A DNA stretch of 64,000 bases from Micromonospora alfalfae (GTDB lineage: Bacteria > Actinomycetota > Actinomycetes > Mycobacteriales > Micromonosporaceae), in assembly GCF_022230925.1 (NCBI RefSeq), contig NZ_JAKKFH010000019.1, positions 1-64,000 on the forward strand. Direction: 5' to 3'. The position numbers and the translations under genes are program-made. The notes beneath the pieces were generated by a model. It was not told the DNA's origin. It ran no database searches and worked only from the letters and a program-made list of their open reading frames with translations. This document shows, one piece after another, positions 1 through 8,486 of the stretch (position 1 is its first letter; each line of letters opens with the position of its first letter).

Positions 1-231
1 GCCACGGCGCAGCTCGCAAATAGCCGACTCGACCTCTGCCGAGGTCTGGGCCGGGTGCCCCTGGGGCCGGTGCGAGCGGTCCCGCAATCCGTCCAAGCCC
101 TCCTCGGCATACCAGCGCAACCACCGGTGCACCGCCTGGCGGGAGACGCCGAACCGATCGGCCACCTCCGTCACCGCAAGCCCAGCCTGAACCTCCAACA
201 CGGCCCGATACCGCTGTTCTGTCACGCTCAT
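1..231 (-). CDS. IS481-type transposase, N-terminal part (cut by window edge)
   Basis: The reading frame starts with ATG at 231 and runs off the left edge of the window, giving about 77 residues. The N-terminus (MSVTEQRYRAVLEVQAG, then VTEVADRFGVSRQAVHRWL) is a helix-turn-helix of the kind that opens IS481-family DDE transposases, followed by a GLDGLRDRSHRP segment that is also typical. The DDE catalytic core would lie outside the window, so integrity cannot be judged. The protein would bind the element ends and catalyse transposition. The adjacent 232-303 stretch carries what looks like the terminal repeat of this element. Confidence 0.85.
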   Translation of the reverse strand, partial: MSVTEQRYRAVLEVQAGLAVTEVADRFGVSRQAVHRWLRWYAEEGLDGLRDRSHRPQGHPAQTSAEVESAICELRRG

Positions 232-303
232 CTCCACCAACACTCGGCGGAGTGTCACGCATCAACTGAAACCAGCGTGTAACGCATCATCCGGAGTCGG
301 ACA
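232..303. mobile_element. Probable right end of the IS481-like element
   Basis: Read inward on the minus strand, the sequence begins TGTCCGACTCCGGATGATGC, starting with the TGT commonly seen at IS481 termini. Two near-identical 12-mers, tgtcacgcatca (253-264) and tgtaacgcatca (278-289), lie 25 bp apart in direct orientation just upstream of the transposase start. These could be transposase-binding repeats. The exact outer boundary (about 303) is inferred; the other end and any target duplication are not in the window. Confidence 0.5.
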
Positions 304-749
304 GACGCGCGACGAGGGTTTATGTGAGAACTTTCTGTACGAGATCAAGGCGGCCCGCTTCGCAGGCCGCTCGCGCCGCCGACCAGGGGCCGACCCACAC
401 GGTTCGCCGATCGGGGACCCCGCGCCCCTTAGCGCAAGCGCACGGGGCGCACCCCGAACGGTTGCAGCCCCGCCGGCGGCGCGACATACGAAGAAGCCCC
501 GGGCCGCCATGAGCGATGGCTGGTCCGGGGCTTCGATGTTGAGGAGTGACGACCAGGGCGTGCCTCCGGCGGGGCGCTCGGGCGCTCTGGGATGGTTGGC
601 GCCATCCCGGCAACCTTCGTCCGGGCGAAGCCGAGTAGGTGTGCGGACGAAGGCCGACGGGATGGTGAGGGCAGGAGTGATTCCCCAAGGTGCGTCGTAC
701 TGAAGGTTGAGTCGGCGTCGCGGCGTCTAATTGACTGCCCGGCCGATGC
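304..749. other. Non-coding stretch with one strong hairpin
   Basis: No frame here looks like a real protein; the frames present are arginine- and proline-rich artefacts of GC content. The only clear structure is the hairpin at 493-534. The stretch separates the IS end from the ATPase gene and may be leftover from the integration that brought either of them. Confidence 0.5.
493..534. terminator. Long hairpin, probable bidirectional terminator
   Basis: A perfect 10-bp stem gaagccccgg/ccggggcttc encloses a second small stem (gccat/atggc at 506-510 and 516-520). There is no T-run, which is normal for actinomycete terminators. It lies downstream of the ATPase gene that reads toward it from the right. 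Confidence 0.55.
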
Positions 750-2423
750 TCAGTCTCTGATATCCAGGGCGGGCCGAAAGGCCGGATGGACCGTGAACGC
801 CGAGACTCTGCGCAGATTGCTGACGTGGTCGGCAAAACTGGGCTGATCGTTATTGTAAATCGCAGGCTCGTCTACCTGTCGACGTTCAGAACCTATTACC
901 TCGTCTACAGTGGTAATGCATCCGATAAATCCGATGTTGTGAAGAAGTCGGATTAGCGGCTGGTGGACTTCGGCAGTATCATCCGAGCTGGAAGCCGACC
1001 AAAGCGGCTCTGCGATGGGGGTTAACCAAGTTCGTCCGGGGAAATCGGGCTCCGCAATCAGGACGGCACACTCGGCCAGTCGTCTCCTCATCTCATCCCA
1101 GTCGAGCGTGTTGGAGGAGCGAGTGAATGCAGCAAGTAGCTCTTCGATGCCGGGATAGGTTGGCTTCCATTCATCCCGTAGCGCAAGGAGCCGGTTCTTA
1201 GAGTATGCGGACTCAGCCGACTGGATTGCCGCCCAAGTTAGCTTTTCTTTCCCGTTCGATAGCGTAAAGCATTCGTTCAGGAACGCGATAGCGTCACGTG
1301 GCCGAAGCAGTGTTCGGTTGAGGATGTAGTCGAGTGGGTTTCCTCTAGTGGGGTTCGTGCGGGGAAGAAGTTCATCCATCGACTTCACGTCCGTCAGGCC
1401 GTGGCGTTGAGCGGCCGTACTGACACGATTATCCAGAAGGTCGCGCAACTCGTTCTTCGACCATCTAAGCGTGTGGCTGAGGCCGCGGAACTTCTCTTCC
1501 TGTCCGCCGGTCCTGCCAAAATCGAGAGCTTCGAAGATGTTTGTTCGAAGTGCGACCAAAATTTTGAGATTCTCAACCCGCTTGAGATCCATTACCGCAC
1601 GAAAAAGGCACCGAATGAGATCATTGGTGATCTGCTCGTCCGCCCAATCGCGGTCAAGGTCATCAATGACGATATAAGTGTAATGCTGGGCGGAGTCGAG
1701 GATGTCCTCGTTTAAGACGCGCTCCATTTTGTTTAGGCGAGGTAGCTGCGTTTCATTCACCAGGCGCTGGAAGCGATTGACTAGCTCCCTTCGTTTTTCC
1801 CCCGACTCCATCACCGTGTCACCCACGTTTCCGCTGAAACTCGCTAATCCGGCCCCGATCTTCGCGCCGGCTTCGGCCTTTACTTGCGTTTCGAACTTCT
1901 CGATGATCTCTTTGACGCGCTCGTCCGTTTCCTGCCAAAATTTTCCGTCGAAGTCCTCTAGGTACTTGAGAGCCTCCTGTTTGCTCTTGTCTCGCTTAAT
2001 CTTATCCATAAGTCCGTGCAGGAAGCGCTGCTTTGCTTCGGGCGAGTCTACCTGATAGCGATGTTTGACGATTTCAATTATTAGGACGTGCTTCCAGAGC
2101 GCAATGAATAGTGGATCCAGGTGAACGTCCAGTGATTTCAGGAAGCGCACCACCTGCAGCTCTGCGATGTAAGTCAATGATAGATCTTCTGGGCTAAGCC
2201 GAATTAGGTGATCGCCATGTTCAAACTCCATCTGGCGAAACAACGCAGACTTGCCGCTTCCGGTGCGTCCAATCAGGAAGCACCGCTGATCATCACGGGA
2301 CACGATTGCCCGGTATAGCCACGTCTCGTAGAACGCCTCGCGAAGCAGGCCGTCGTACTCGGCGGCACCTTCACCTAACGTGAACTCGTTTCGAATCCGC
2401 CGCTTGGGCTGCCGAGCCGCCAC
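750..2423 (-). CDS. P-loop ATPase, Sll1717/KAP-like family
   Basis: This 557-residue cytoplasmic protein has Walker A GRTGSGKS at residues 52-59, a Walker B-like YIVIDDLDRDW at 250-260, and a following ILVALRTNIFEAL strand (about 288-300). That order and spacing match KAP-like STAND NTPases and the group annotated as Sll1717-family P-loop ATPases. A charged, probably coiled segment (about 130-230) separates Walker A from Walker B. The C-terminal 230 residues are of unknown function. The start is GTG, preceded by a good GGAGGT site. The gene is visibly richer in A/T than its surroundings and sits alone beside an IS end, suggesting horizontal acquisition. Related NTPases occur in phage-defence islands, but no partner nuclease or effector is visible, so a defence role is only a possibility. 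Confidence 0.8.
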   Translation of the reverse strand: MAARQPKRRIRNEFTLGEGAAEYDGLLREAFYETWLYRAIVSRDDQRCFLIGRTGSGKSALFRQMEFEHGDHLIRLSPEDLSLTYIAELQVVRFLKSLDVHLDPLFIALWKHVLIIEIVKHRYQVDSPEAKQRFLHGLMDKIKRDKSKQEALKYLEDFDGKFWQETDERVKEIIEKFETQVKAEAGAKIGAGLASFSGNVGDTVMESGEKRRELVNRFQRLVNETQLPRLNKMERVLNEDILDSAQHYTYIVIDDLDRDWADEQITNDLIRCLFRAVMDLKRVENLKILVALRTNIFEALDFGRTGGQEEKFRGLSHTLRWSKNELRDLLDNRVSTAAQRHGLTDVKSMDELLPRTNPTRGNPLDYILNRTLLRPRDAIAFLNECFTLSNGKEKLTWAAIQSAESAYSKNRLLALRDEWKPTYPGIEELLAAFTRSSNTLDWDEMRRRLAECAVLIAEPDFPGRTWLTPIAEPLWSASSSDDTAEVHQPLIRLLHNIGFIGCITTVDEVIGSERRQVDEPAIYNNDQPSFADHVSNLRRVSAFTVHPAFRPALDIRD

Positions 2424-2525
2424 TGAGTACCTCCGGAGTCCCCACGTTGAAAGTAGAGGCAGACGCTATCGAAGATCGAGAGCGCTCAGGAACCCCTCAT
2501 GCGGTCATACCTGGGCCTACTTCCG

Positions 2526-2551
2526 ACCCCCGTGGAGGCGCTAACGGGGGT
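2526..2551. repeat. Short hairpin with 8-bp arms
   Basis: The arms acccccgt (2526-2533) and acgggggt (2544-2551) are perfectly complementary around a 10-nt loop. Function is not evident; it lies about 100 bases upstream of the ATPase start. Confidence 0.4.
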
Positions 2552-2610
2552 TATGCAGGGTTGGCCGAAGGTGCCTCCTAAAAGATGATCTCCTAAAGTC
2601 GCAGGTGTAT

Positions 2611-2624
2611 GGGGTTTAAACCCC
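2611..2624. repeat. Perfect 14-bp palindrome GGGGTTTAAACCCC
   Basis: The palindrome is perfect and has an AT core unlike the surrounding GC-rich DNA. It could be a regulator site or a recombination site at the edge of the ATPase island. No neighbouring gene is clearly controlled by it. Confidence 0.45.
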
Positions 2625-2910
2625 GCCCCAGTAGAAACGATGGCAGGGCTGGCGGGGGAGTGGTGCGACGTCGGCTGACTTTCGGTAGTACAGCAGCGAT
2701 GTACAGCAACCGACAGAACCGCATGGGGCCGCTACGACGTCGATCCGGCTGTCATACAGCGGTGCGGACCTCACCCGACCACCTTGCCGAGGTCTGGGGG
2801 TCAAGGGGTCGTCAGCTCGATTCGGTCCGTCTCGGCACCCGGCAGGAGGCCGTTCGGGGGTCTCCGAACGCGGTGGCCTCAGGTGCGACTTGCGTCGACG
2901 GCCCGGTGGC

Positions 2911-2936
2911 GCGGCCGCCGCTCCCCCGGCGGCCGC
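2911..2936 (-). terminator. GC-rich terminator hairpin of the GH71/99-like gene
   Basis: The arms gcggccgcc (2911-2919) and ggcggccgc (2928-2936) enclose an 8-nt loop, starting 12 bases past the stop codon of the glycosidase gene. Without a U-tract it is a typical actinomycete-style intrinsic terminator. Confidence 0.6.
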
Positions 2937-2947
2937 CCCACCCCTGA

Positions 2948-5335
2948 TCAGCTGGCGTAGACCTCCAGCGTCGACAGTTGTCCTGCCGGCCACCCCGTGT
3001 TACCCGTGACGGTGATGCGCACGTAGCGCGCCTGCGCGGCACTGAACGTGAGCGTCACCTGGTTACCGCTGGCCGGGTCGAAGGTCCGCCCCGCCGATCC
3101 GACAAGCGTGCTGAAGCTCCCTCCGTCGGTGCTGCCCTGCACGGAAAGCGTCTGCGTCCGACTCCCCCAGGCCGACGACGGCGGCAGCTTCAGCACCACC
3201 CGCCCGACAGTGCGCGACGAACCCAGATCAACCTGCACCCACTGCGGGAACGCGCTGTTGGCGCTCTCCCAGTAGCTGTTCGCGTCCCCGTCCACCACGT
3301 TGCCCGACCCGTAGCTCTGGACGTGGCTGCTCTCGCTGGTGGGTCGACCCCGGGCGAGGTCCGCGTTGGCCGCGGCGTCAGTGGTGACGGTGACCGCCGA
3401 GGACGCACCGGAGGTGTTGCCGGCGGCGTCGCGGGCGGTGACAGTGAAGGTGTACGCGGTGGACGCGCTGAGCCCGCTCACGGTCGCAGTGGTGCCCGCG
3501 ACTGTGGCGACGACATTGCCGCCCTGGCGTACCTGGTAGCCCGTCACGCCGGTGTCGTCGGTGGAGGCCGTCCACGCCAGCGACACGCTCGTCGAGGTCT
3601 TGCCCGTGACAGTGAGGCCGCTCGGGGCGGTCGGCGGGTTGTCCGGGACGGTGCTGCCGGCGTACACCTCGACCTGGGCGAGTTGGGCGGCCGGCCAGCC
3701 GGTGTTGCCGCTGATGCTGAGGCGGACGTGGCGGGCCGTGGTGGTCGTCAGCGTGCGGGTGACGCTGTTGCCGGTGGCCGGGTCGAAGGCGAACGCGGAG
3801 GCCCCGGCGATGGTGGCGAAGGAGTTGCCGTCGACGCTGCCCTGCACGGCGATGGTCTGGGTGCGCGCTCCCCAGCCGGCGGGCAGCCGGACCACGAGCT
3901 TGTTGACCTGGTGGCTGGCGCCGAGGTCGACCTGCCACCAGTGTGGGAACCCACCGCCGCCGCTCTCCCAGTAGCTGCCGGCGTTCGAGTCCACAGCGTT
4001 CGACGCCGGGAACCCGCCGCCCTGGCTGCTGGCCGCCGTGGGTCTGCCGGCGGCCAGGTTGCCGCTGACCGGTGGCGGGGTGCCGACCATCGGTGGGGTG
4101 GGGCGCACGGCGGTGAGCGCGAGTTGCCCCTTGAGCATCCGGCCGCCGTCGGCGGTGATCCGCAGGTAGTAGTCGGAGGAGCAGGCCACGCCGTCCTCGT
4201 CCAGGGCCCTGATGTTCGCCCCGGCGGGGGTGGTGGCCTGGGTCTCGGACGTCTTGGCGATCTGGTTGCCCTCGTTGTACTCGTCGAACATGGACACGTA
4301 CAGGCCCTGGGATCCGAGTCGGACCATGTTGTAGATGTGCCGCCAGTAGAAGTCGCCGTGCTTGCGGTGGCCCCCGGCGAGGTCGCCGGGCATCACGCAG
4401 GGCAGGTAGTCGATGCCGCGCGCCGCGCAGTCGGCCATGTCGCCGACGTTGACGTTGTTGTAGTAGGAGTCCAGTTCCTCCACGGTCCTGGCTCGGTAGA
4501 CCATCCACGGCGAGATCGCGTGGAACGCGTGGTAGACGTCGAGGAAGCCGGGGCGGGAGTCCTCGATGCCCTGCCGCCACCAGGTGGGCACGCCACCGAT
4601 GACGTAGCAGCCCTGCGCCTTGAACCAGTTGATGACCTCCAGGCACGGCCCGGGGGTGAAGGGACGGCTGGGCTCGCTGAAGCCGAAGCCCCAGATGCAG
4701 ACGACCGGTTTGCCGTTCTGCCGGGCGTACGCGGAGGACGCGGTGTGCGCGGCCATCTTCGTCGTCCAGTCGGTCTTGATCTCCGATTGGAAGCTCAGCC
4801 AGTCGGTGACGTCGTACATGATGTAGAACTTGCGGCTGTGACGCTCGGCCGCGGAGCGCACCTTCTGCGTCATCGCGTCGCGGGTCGGGCCCTCGTCGCC
4901 CATCGGGTTGAACCGTTGCAGCGCGGCGGTGTCGCAGCCGTTCTCCTGCATCCACCGGAAGTGGGTGTCCACGGTCTGCTGGTCGTACGAGGAGAAGAGG
5001 GTGGCCGGCTGGCCGTTGCCCAGGTTGGGGTACGCGGTGGGATAGCTGCGGGTGTACTCGCGCATGTCCGGCCAGGACACGATTGTGGTGTTGGCGGGTG
5101 AGGGCGGCTGGAACCGGTCGCGGCCCCAGTGCCACCATCCGCCGATCGGCGCGCCGTCGCCGGGGGCGCTGAACCAGCCCTGGTAGCCGACCGTCACCTT
5201 GCCGACCACGTCCCCGGGGGGACTGGCGGCGTGCGCGGGGCTGGCCACTGCGGTGAGCAGTTCGGTGGTGGAGGCGGTGGCGAGGGCGGACCCGGCCAGC
5301 ACCGATGTGACGAACCTGCGGCGGGACACCGCCAT
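2948..5335 (-). CDS. Secreted GH71/99-like glycosidase with F5/8C-FN3-F5/8C modules
   Basis: This 795-residue protein begins with a twin-arginine signal (MAVSRRRFVTS, hydrophobic stretch, cleavage near SPAHA). The catalytic region (about 40-420) contains VTVGYQGWFSAPGDG and GGWWHWGRD motifs seen in GH71/GH99-like proteins often annotated xylosidase/arabinosidase; the exact substrate is uncertain. A discoidin/F5-8C module with paired tryptophans follows, then an FN3 domain (DNPPTAPSGLTV to VTVTTDA) and a second F5/8C module with a near-identical ending (GNTGWPA, LEVYA), so the two arose by duplication. These modules usually bind carbohydrate. The start at 5335 was chosen because GAAGGAG lies just upstream of it and the Tat motif follows directly. 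A palindromic element at 5411-5434 may regulate it. Confidence 0.8.
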   Translation of the reverse strand: MAVSRRRFVTSVLAGSALATASTTELLTAVASPAHAASPPGDVVGKVTVGYQGWFSAPGDGAPIGGWWHWGRDRFQPPSPANTTIVSWPDMREYTRSYPTAYPNLGNGQPATLFSSYDQQTVDTHFRWMQENGCDTAALQRFNPMGDEGPTRDAMTQKVRSAAERHSRKFYIMYDVTDWLSFQSEIKTDWTTKMAAHTASSAYARQNGKPVVCIWGFGFSEPSRPFTPGPCLEVINWFKAQGCYVIGGVPTWWRQGIEDSRPGFLDVYHAFHAISPWMVYRARTVEELDSYYNNVNVGDMADCAARGIDYLPCVMPGDLAGGHRKHGDFYWRHIYNMVRLGSQGLYVSMFDEYNEGNQIAKTSETQATTPAGANIRALDEDGVACSSDYYLRITADGGRMLKGQLALTAVRPTPPMVGTPPPVSGNLAAGRPTAASSQGGGFPASNAVDSNAGSYWESGGGGFPHWWQVDLGASHQVNKLVVRLPAGWGARTQTIAVQGSVDGNSFATIAGASAFAFDPATGNSVTRTLTTTTARHVRLSISGNTGWPAAQLAQVEVYAGSTVPDNPPTAPSGLTVTGKTSTSVSLAWTASTDDTGVTGYQVRQGGNVVATVAGTTATVSGLSASTAYTFTVTARDAAGNTSGASSAVTVTTDAAANADLARGRPTSESSHVQSYGSGNVVDGDANSYWESANSAFPQWVQVDLGSSRTVGRVVLKLPPSSAWGSRTQTLSVQGSTDGGSFSTLVGSAGRTFDPASGNQVTLTFSAAQARYVRITVTGNTGWPAGQLSTLEVYAS

Positions 5336-5410
5336 GACGACCACTCCTTCGGGACGGAAGGCATTGACGGCCATCGTGGCAGTAGTGGATGCCGACCCGC
5401 AAGAGTTAGA

Positions 5411-5434
5411 CTGATCGATGAAATTACCGATCAG
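5411..5434. promoter_or_regulatory. Inverted repeat upstream of the glycosidase, candidate operator
   Basis: The arms ctgatcg (5411-5417) and cgatcag (5428-5434) are perfectly inverted around a 10-nt AT-rich spacer. It is about 75 bases upstream of the glycosidase start, in the short gap behind the epimerase gene, and is a plausible repressor site. Confidence 0.4.
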
Positions 5435-5459
5435 ACGACGGGAATTATGCGGTTCGTCA

Positions 5460-6500
5460 TCAGTGGCTGAGCGCCCACACCGGGGACAGGTTCTGGCTGC
5501 CGGCCTGGCGGCGACGCGCGTCGCGCACCGTCATCCGCACGCCCTCGGTGAAGCCGATTCTGGGATACCACCCGAGCAGCTCGCGCGCCTTCCTGGTGTC
5601 CAGCGCCATGCTGCGCACCTCGTCCGGCCAGGGCGGCAGCTCGTAACGGGCCGCGTCGCCGACGCCGGACGCCTCCCGGACCGTGTCGTACACCTCGTTG
5701 ACGCTCGTCTGCCGGCCCGAGGCGATGTTGACCATCCCCACCCCGTCGTGGTGACAGGCGACAGCGATCGCCTCGGCCACATCGCTGACGTAGACGAAAT
5801 CCCTGGTCTGCGTACCGTCGCCGTAGATGACCGCCTGTCGGCCCCCGAGAAGCGCGTCGGCCATCAGGGACACCACGCCGCAGTCGCCGCCCTCCCGCCG
5901 GGGCCCGTAGACATTTCCCAACACCATCGAGGTGTACGACAGGGCGTGCTGACGCCCGTACCAGTCGACGTAGTGCACGCCCACGGCCTTGCTGACGCCG
6001 TACGGGCTCACCGGCGCGATCGGATGGTCCTCGCGGACCGGCAACTCGTCGGCGGCGACGCTGCCGAAGATGTCACTGCTGGCCGCGTTGACGAGCAGGC
6101 GTACGCCGCCGCGGGCGCAGGCGTCCAGCACGTTCACGGTGCCGAACACGTTCACGTCCGCGTCGTACAGGGGTGAATGACGGGCCGTGGGAACGCTCGG
6201 CTGCGCGGCGAGGTGCACCACCACGTCCGGCTGCCACTGGTGGATGACCTCGACACCCTCCGGCGTACGGATGTCACCCGAGACGACGTCCGCCTCGGTC
6301 AACCCGCCGGACGCGGCGTCGGCCAGGTTCTCGATCCGGCCCGTGGAGAAGTTGTCGAGCACCCGGACCTGGCTGCCCATCAGCATCAGCCGGGCGACCA
6401 CGTGACTGCCGATGAAGCCGGCACCCCCGGTCACCAGAATGCGCCGGGGTGTCAGGGTCGTCGACGGGTCGGCACCGACGGCGGAACCGGGCAGGTCCAT
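5460..6500 (-). CDS. NAD-dependent sugar-nucleotide epimerase/dehydratase (extended SDR)
   Basis: This 346-residue protein has the N-terminal Rossmann motif GGAGFIGS after ILVT, DNFSTGR typical of UDP-glucose 4-epimerase relatives, and the catalytic SPYGVSK (YxxxK) near the middle. The family interconverts or dehydrates nucleotide sugars in the cytoplasm; the precise sugar cannot be read from the sequence. The start at 6500 follows a GAGGAG site by about six bases; a longer frame upstream lacks such a site. It is divergent from a glycosyltransferase gene (6750), which suggests both serve an exopolysaccharide, cell-wall polymer or glycosylated metabolite. Confidence 0.88.
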   Translation of the reverse strand: MDLPGSAVGADPSTTLTPRRILVTGGAGFIGSHVVARLMLMGSQVRVLDNFSTGRIENLADAASGGLTEADVVSGDIRTPEGVEVIHQWQPDVVVHLAAQPSVPTARHSPLYDADVNVFGTVNVLDACARGGVRLLVNAASSDIFGSVAADELPVREDHPIAPVSPYGVSKAVGVHYVDWYGRQHALSYTSMVLGNVYGPRREGGDCGVVSLMADALLGGRQAVIYGDGTQTRDFVYVSDVAEAIAVACHHDGVGMVNIASGRQTSVNEVYDTVREASGVGDAARYELPPWPDEVRSMALDTRKARELLGWYPRIGFTEGVRMTVRDARRRQAGSQNLSPVWALSH

Positions 6501-6749
6501 CTGGAACTCCTCGCAACGACGGTACGGTCGGCCCGCTGCGGCAACCGGACGGCCGGCCACGACGGTAACCCACCGAAGGGCCACCAAACGGACACTTGAC
6601 CCAATGTCTCGTGTAGATATGCGTGTTTCGTGGTGGAAAGTGCTGTATCTCGCTATTCATCATTGTTAGGCCCTTTCTCGCGGGTAACTTCTCCCGGAGG
6701 TGGCCACCGGCATGCCCGGGACCACCCGAAGAGGAGGGAGGACGGCCCG

Positions 6750-8105
6750 TTGAGAGAGACTCTGGGTCCGCCACCGCAACGACCCGGCGGTGTCGAGATG
6801 GGCGCTCCGCTGCTGTCGGTGCTGCTGGTCAGCTGGAACACCCGCGAGCAGACCCGGCAGTGCCTGGACTCGCTGGCGTCGACCGCCGACCCCGATCTCG
6901 ACTACGAGGTGGTGGCCGTCGACAACGGCTCGTCCGACGGCTCTGCCGACCTGCTCGCCGACCAACCACGGGTCCGACTGATCCGCAACAAACACAACAA
7001 CGGTTTCGCCGCCGCCGTGAACCAGGCGTACCGCCGCGCGAACGGACAGCTGGTCCTGCTGCTCAGCAGCGACATCCGGTTTCACCCGGGCGCGCTGTCC
7101 CGGATGGTCGACCATCTGCGCGAGCGGCCGGAGGTCGCCGGGGTCAGCCCGCTGTACCTCAACCCGGACGGCACCGTCCAAGCGCACTACGCCCAACAGC
7201 CCAGCTTCGCCGCCACCATCGCACTGGTGACCGCGCTGCGCCGACTGCCCGGGTTCCGCCAGGCGCTGCACCGGTTCCAGCTGCGGGGCGAGGACTTCAC
7301 CCGTCCCCGGCAACTCGCCTCGGGCAGCTGCGTGCTGCTACGCCGCAGGGTGCTCGGGCAGCAGACGATCCTCGACGAGACGTTCCCCGTCTACTGGAAC
7401 GACGTGGTCCTCGCGCGGCAGCTCGACCAGGCCGGTCATGAGATGTGGATGCTTCCCGACGCCGTCGTGACGCACAGCCGTGGCGCGTCCACCCGGCTGC
7501 TCGGGCCGACCATCCGCTCTCGACACCTGCTGGGCAGCCTGGTCGGATATCTGCGGATGACCCAGCCCCGGCACCGGTTGCCGGTGTTCCGGGCCACGCT
7601 GCTCGCCGACCACCTGGTCAGGCGACTCCTCGGTCGACCCGTACGGCTGGGCCTGGGTGACCTGCTCGCCACGCTGCGCGGCGACGTCGGCCCGCTGCCC
7701 GCCGGTGACACCCGCGACTGGGTGGTGCTGTTCAGCCGTACCCGCTGGTCTGTCGACGGGCATCCGACGATGCTGGGGCAGTTGGCGTCCGGGCAACGCT
7801 TGCTCTTCGTCGACCCACCAGGACGCCGGCCGCGCTGGCGGTGCGAGGTGAGCCCGATCGGCTCGGCGGCCTGGCACGCCATCGCACCGACCGCGCTGCC
7901 GCTGGGTGACTCGGTGCCGCTGGTCAACTGGATCAACCGGCGGATCGCGGCCGGCGCGCTGCGTGGCTGGCTGGACCGGCACGCCGGCGCCCGCCTGCTG
8001 CGACTCGACGACGAACGCGCCCGCCCGGTGCTCGGTTGGCTGGGCGAGGACGAGTTGCTGCCCGCCGGAGCGCCACGGCCGATGGAGCGGTCGGGCCGTG
8101 GTTGA
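6750..8105 (+). CDS. Glycosyltransferase family 2 with a truncated second glycosyltransferase-like tail
   Basis: This 451-residue protein starts with a GT2 fold: LSVLLVSWNTREQTRQCL, then VVAVDNGSSDGS and VLLLSSDIRFH, the nucleotide-sugar binding and DxD-like region, as in rhamnosyltransferase-type enzymes. From about residue 320 a different segment begins (WVVLFSRTRWSVDGHPTML, LLFVDPP) that resembles the N-terminal half of GT-B glycosyltransferases but stops after about 120 residues, before any GT-B donor-binding half. The start is probably TTG 6750, with GGAGGGAGG just upstream; ATG 6798 is an alternative. The protein may be a fusion whose second enzyme was lost. Confidence 0.8.
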   Translation: MRETLGPPPQRPGGVEMGAPLLSVLLVSWNTREQTRQCLDSLASTADPDLDYEVVAVDNGSSDGSADLLADQPRVRLIRNKHNNGFAAAVNQAYRRANGQLVLLLSSDIRFHPGALSRMVDHLRERPEVAGVSPLYLNPDGTVQAHYAQQPSFAATIALVTALRRLPGFRQALHRFQLRGEDFTRPRQLASGSCVLLRRRVLGQQTILDETFPVYWNDVVLARQLDQAGHEMWMLPDAVVTHSRGASTRLLGPTIRSRHLLGSLVGYLRMTQPRHRLPVFRATLLADHLVRRLLGRPVRLGLGDLLATLRGDVGPLPAGDTRDWVVLFSRTRWSVDGHPTMLGQLASGQRLLFVDPPGRRPRWRCEVSPIGSAAWHAIAPTALPLGDSVPLVNWINRRIAAGALRGWLDRHAGARLLRLDDERARPVLGWLGEDELLPAGAPRPMERSGRG

Positions 8106-8231
8106 GCGCACCACCCCGCGGCCGGCGGCCGGAACGGACTGGACCCTTACCCGATGCCGGGAGGTCGCCCCCCGCAGAAGCTGGACGGCACGGGGCGTCC
8201 AGCCGCACTTTCCGTTGGAGGCGTCGCCGCG

Positions 8232-8486
8232 ATGAGAGTGCTGGTCGTCGCACCCGGTGTGCTGCTCGCCGGCGTCGGGTTGGGCGGAGTGGTGACCGTG
8301 GTGACCCTGCTGCCCGGGCCGGTCGGCCTGGCCGCCGCCATCGGAGTGCTGTGTGCCGGTGCGTTCCTGCTCTTGCCCTGGCCTTCCCCCAGATACAGGA
8401 CCGGCAGCGGGCACGGGTGCCCGACGCGACCCATACCTCCAGACCAGTTCAGACCCTGTCCTGCTGCGGGCGGAGCCCGTCCATGA
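8232..8486 (+). CDS. Small membrane protein, hypothetical
   Basis: This is an 84-residue frame with GGAGG about ten bases before its ATG. Residues 1-55 form two hydrophobic segments (LVVAPGVLLAGVGLGGVVTV and a second VGLAAAIGVLCAGAFLLL), followed by a polar, proline-rich tail. No family is recognised. The last 38 bases overlap the end of the convergent TetR gene, so the true C-terminus is uncertain. Confidence 0.45.
   Translation: MRVLVVAPGVLLAGVGLGGVVTVVTLLPGPVGLAAAIGVLCAGAFLLLPWPSPRYRTGSGHGCPTRPIPPDQFRPCPAAGGARP

Larger units (their letters stand above)
2424..2947. other. Gene-free stretch between the ATPase and a secreted glycosidase
   Basis: There is no convincing coding frame. The right-hand 100 bases of the ATPase side hold its ribosome site (GGAGGT) and presumably its promoter. 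Further on are a hairpin (2526-2551), a perfect 14-bp palindrome (2611-2624) and the terminator of the glycosidase gene (2911-2936). Base composition shifts from AT-richer to strongly GC-rich across this stretch, so the boundary of an acquired segment may lie here. Confidence 0.5.

Noticed and set aside
2591..2630. tRNA-like T-arm string ahead of a palindrome
   Set aside because: The stretch tcctaaagtcgcaggt recalls tRNA variable and T-arm sequence, but no acceptor stem or anticodon arm can be folded with it and the palindrome does not have T-loop geometry.
2978..5101. Long plus-strand reading frame opposite the GH71/99-like gene
   Set aside because: It is antisense to a protein with clear signal peptide and domains. 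Its composition is arginine, glycine and alanine rich without any recognisable motif, as expected for a high-GC shadow frame.
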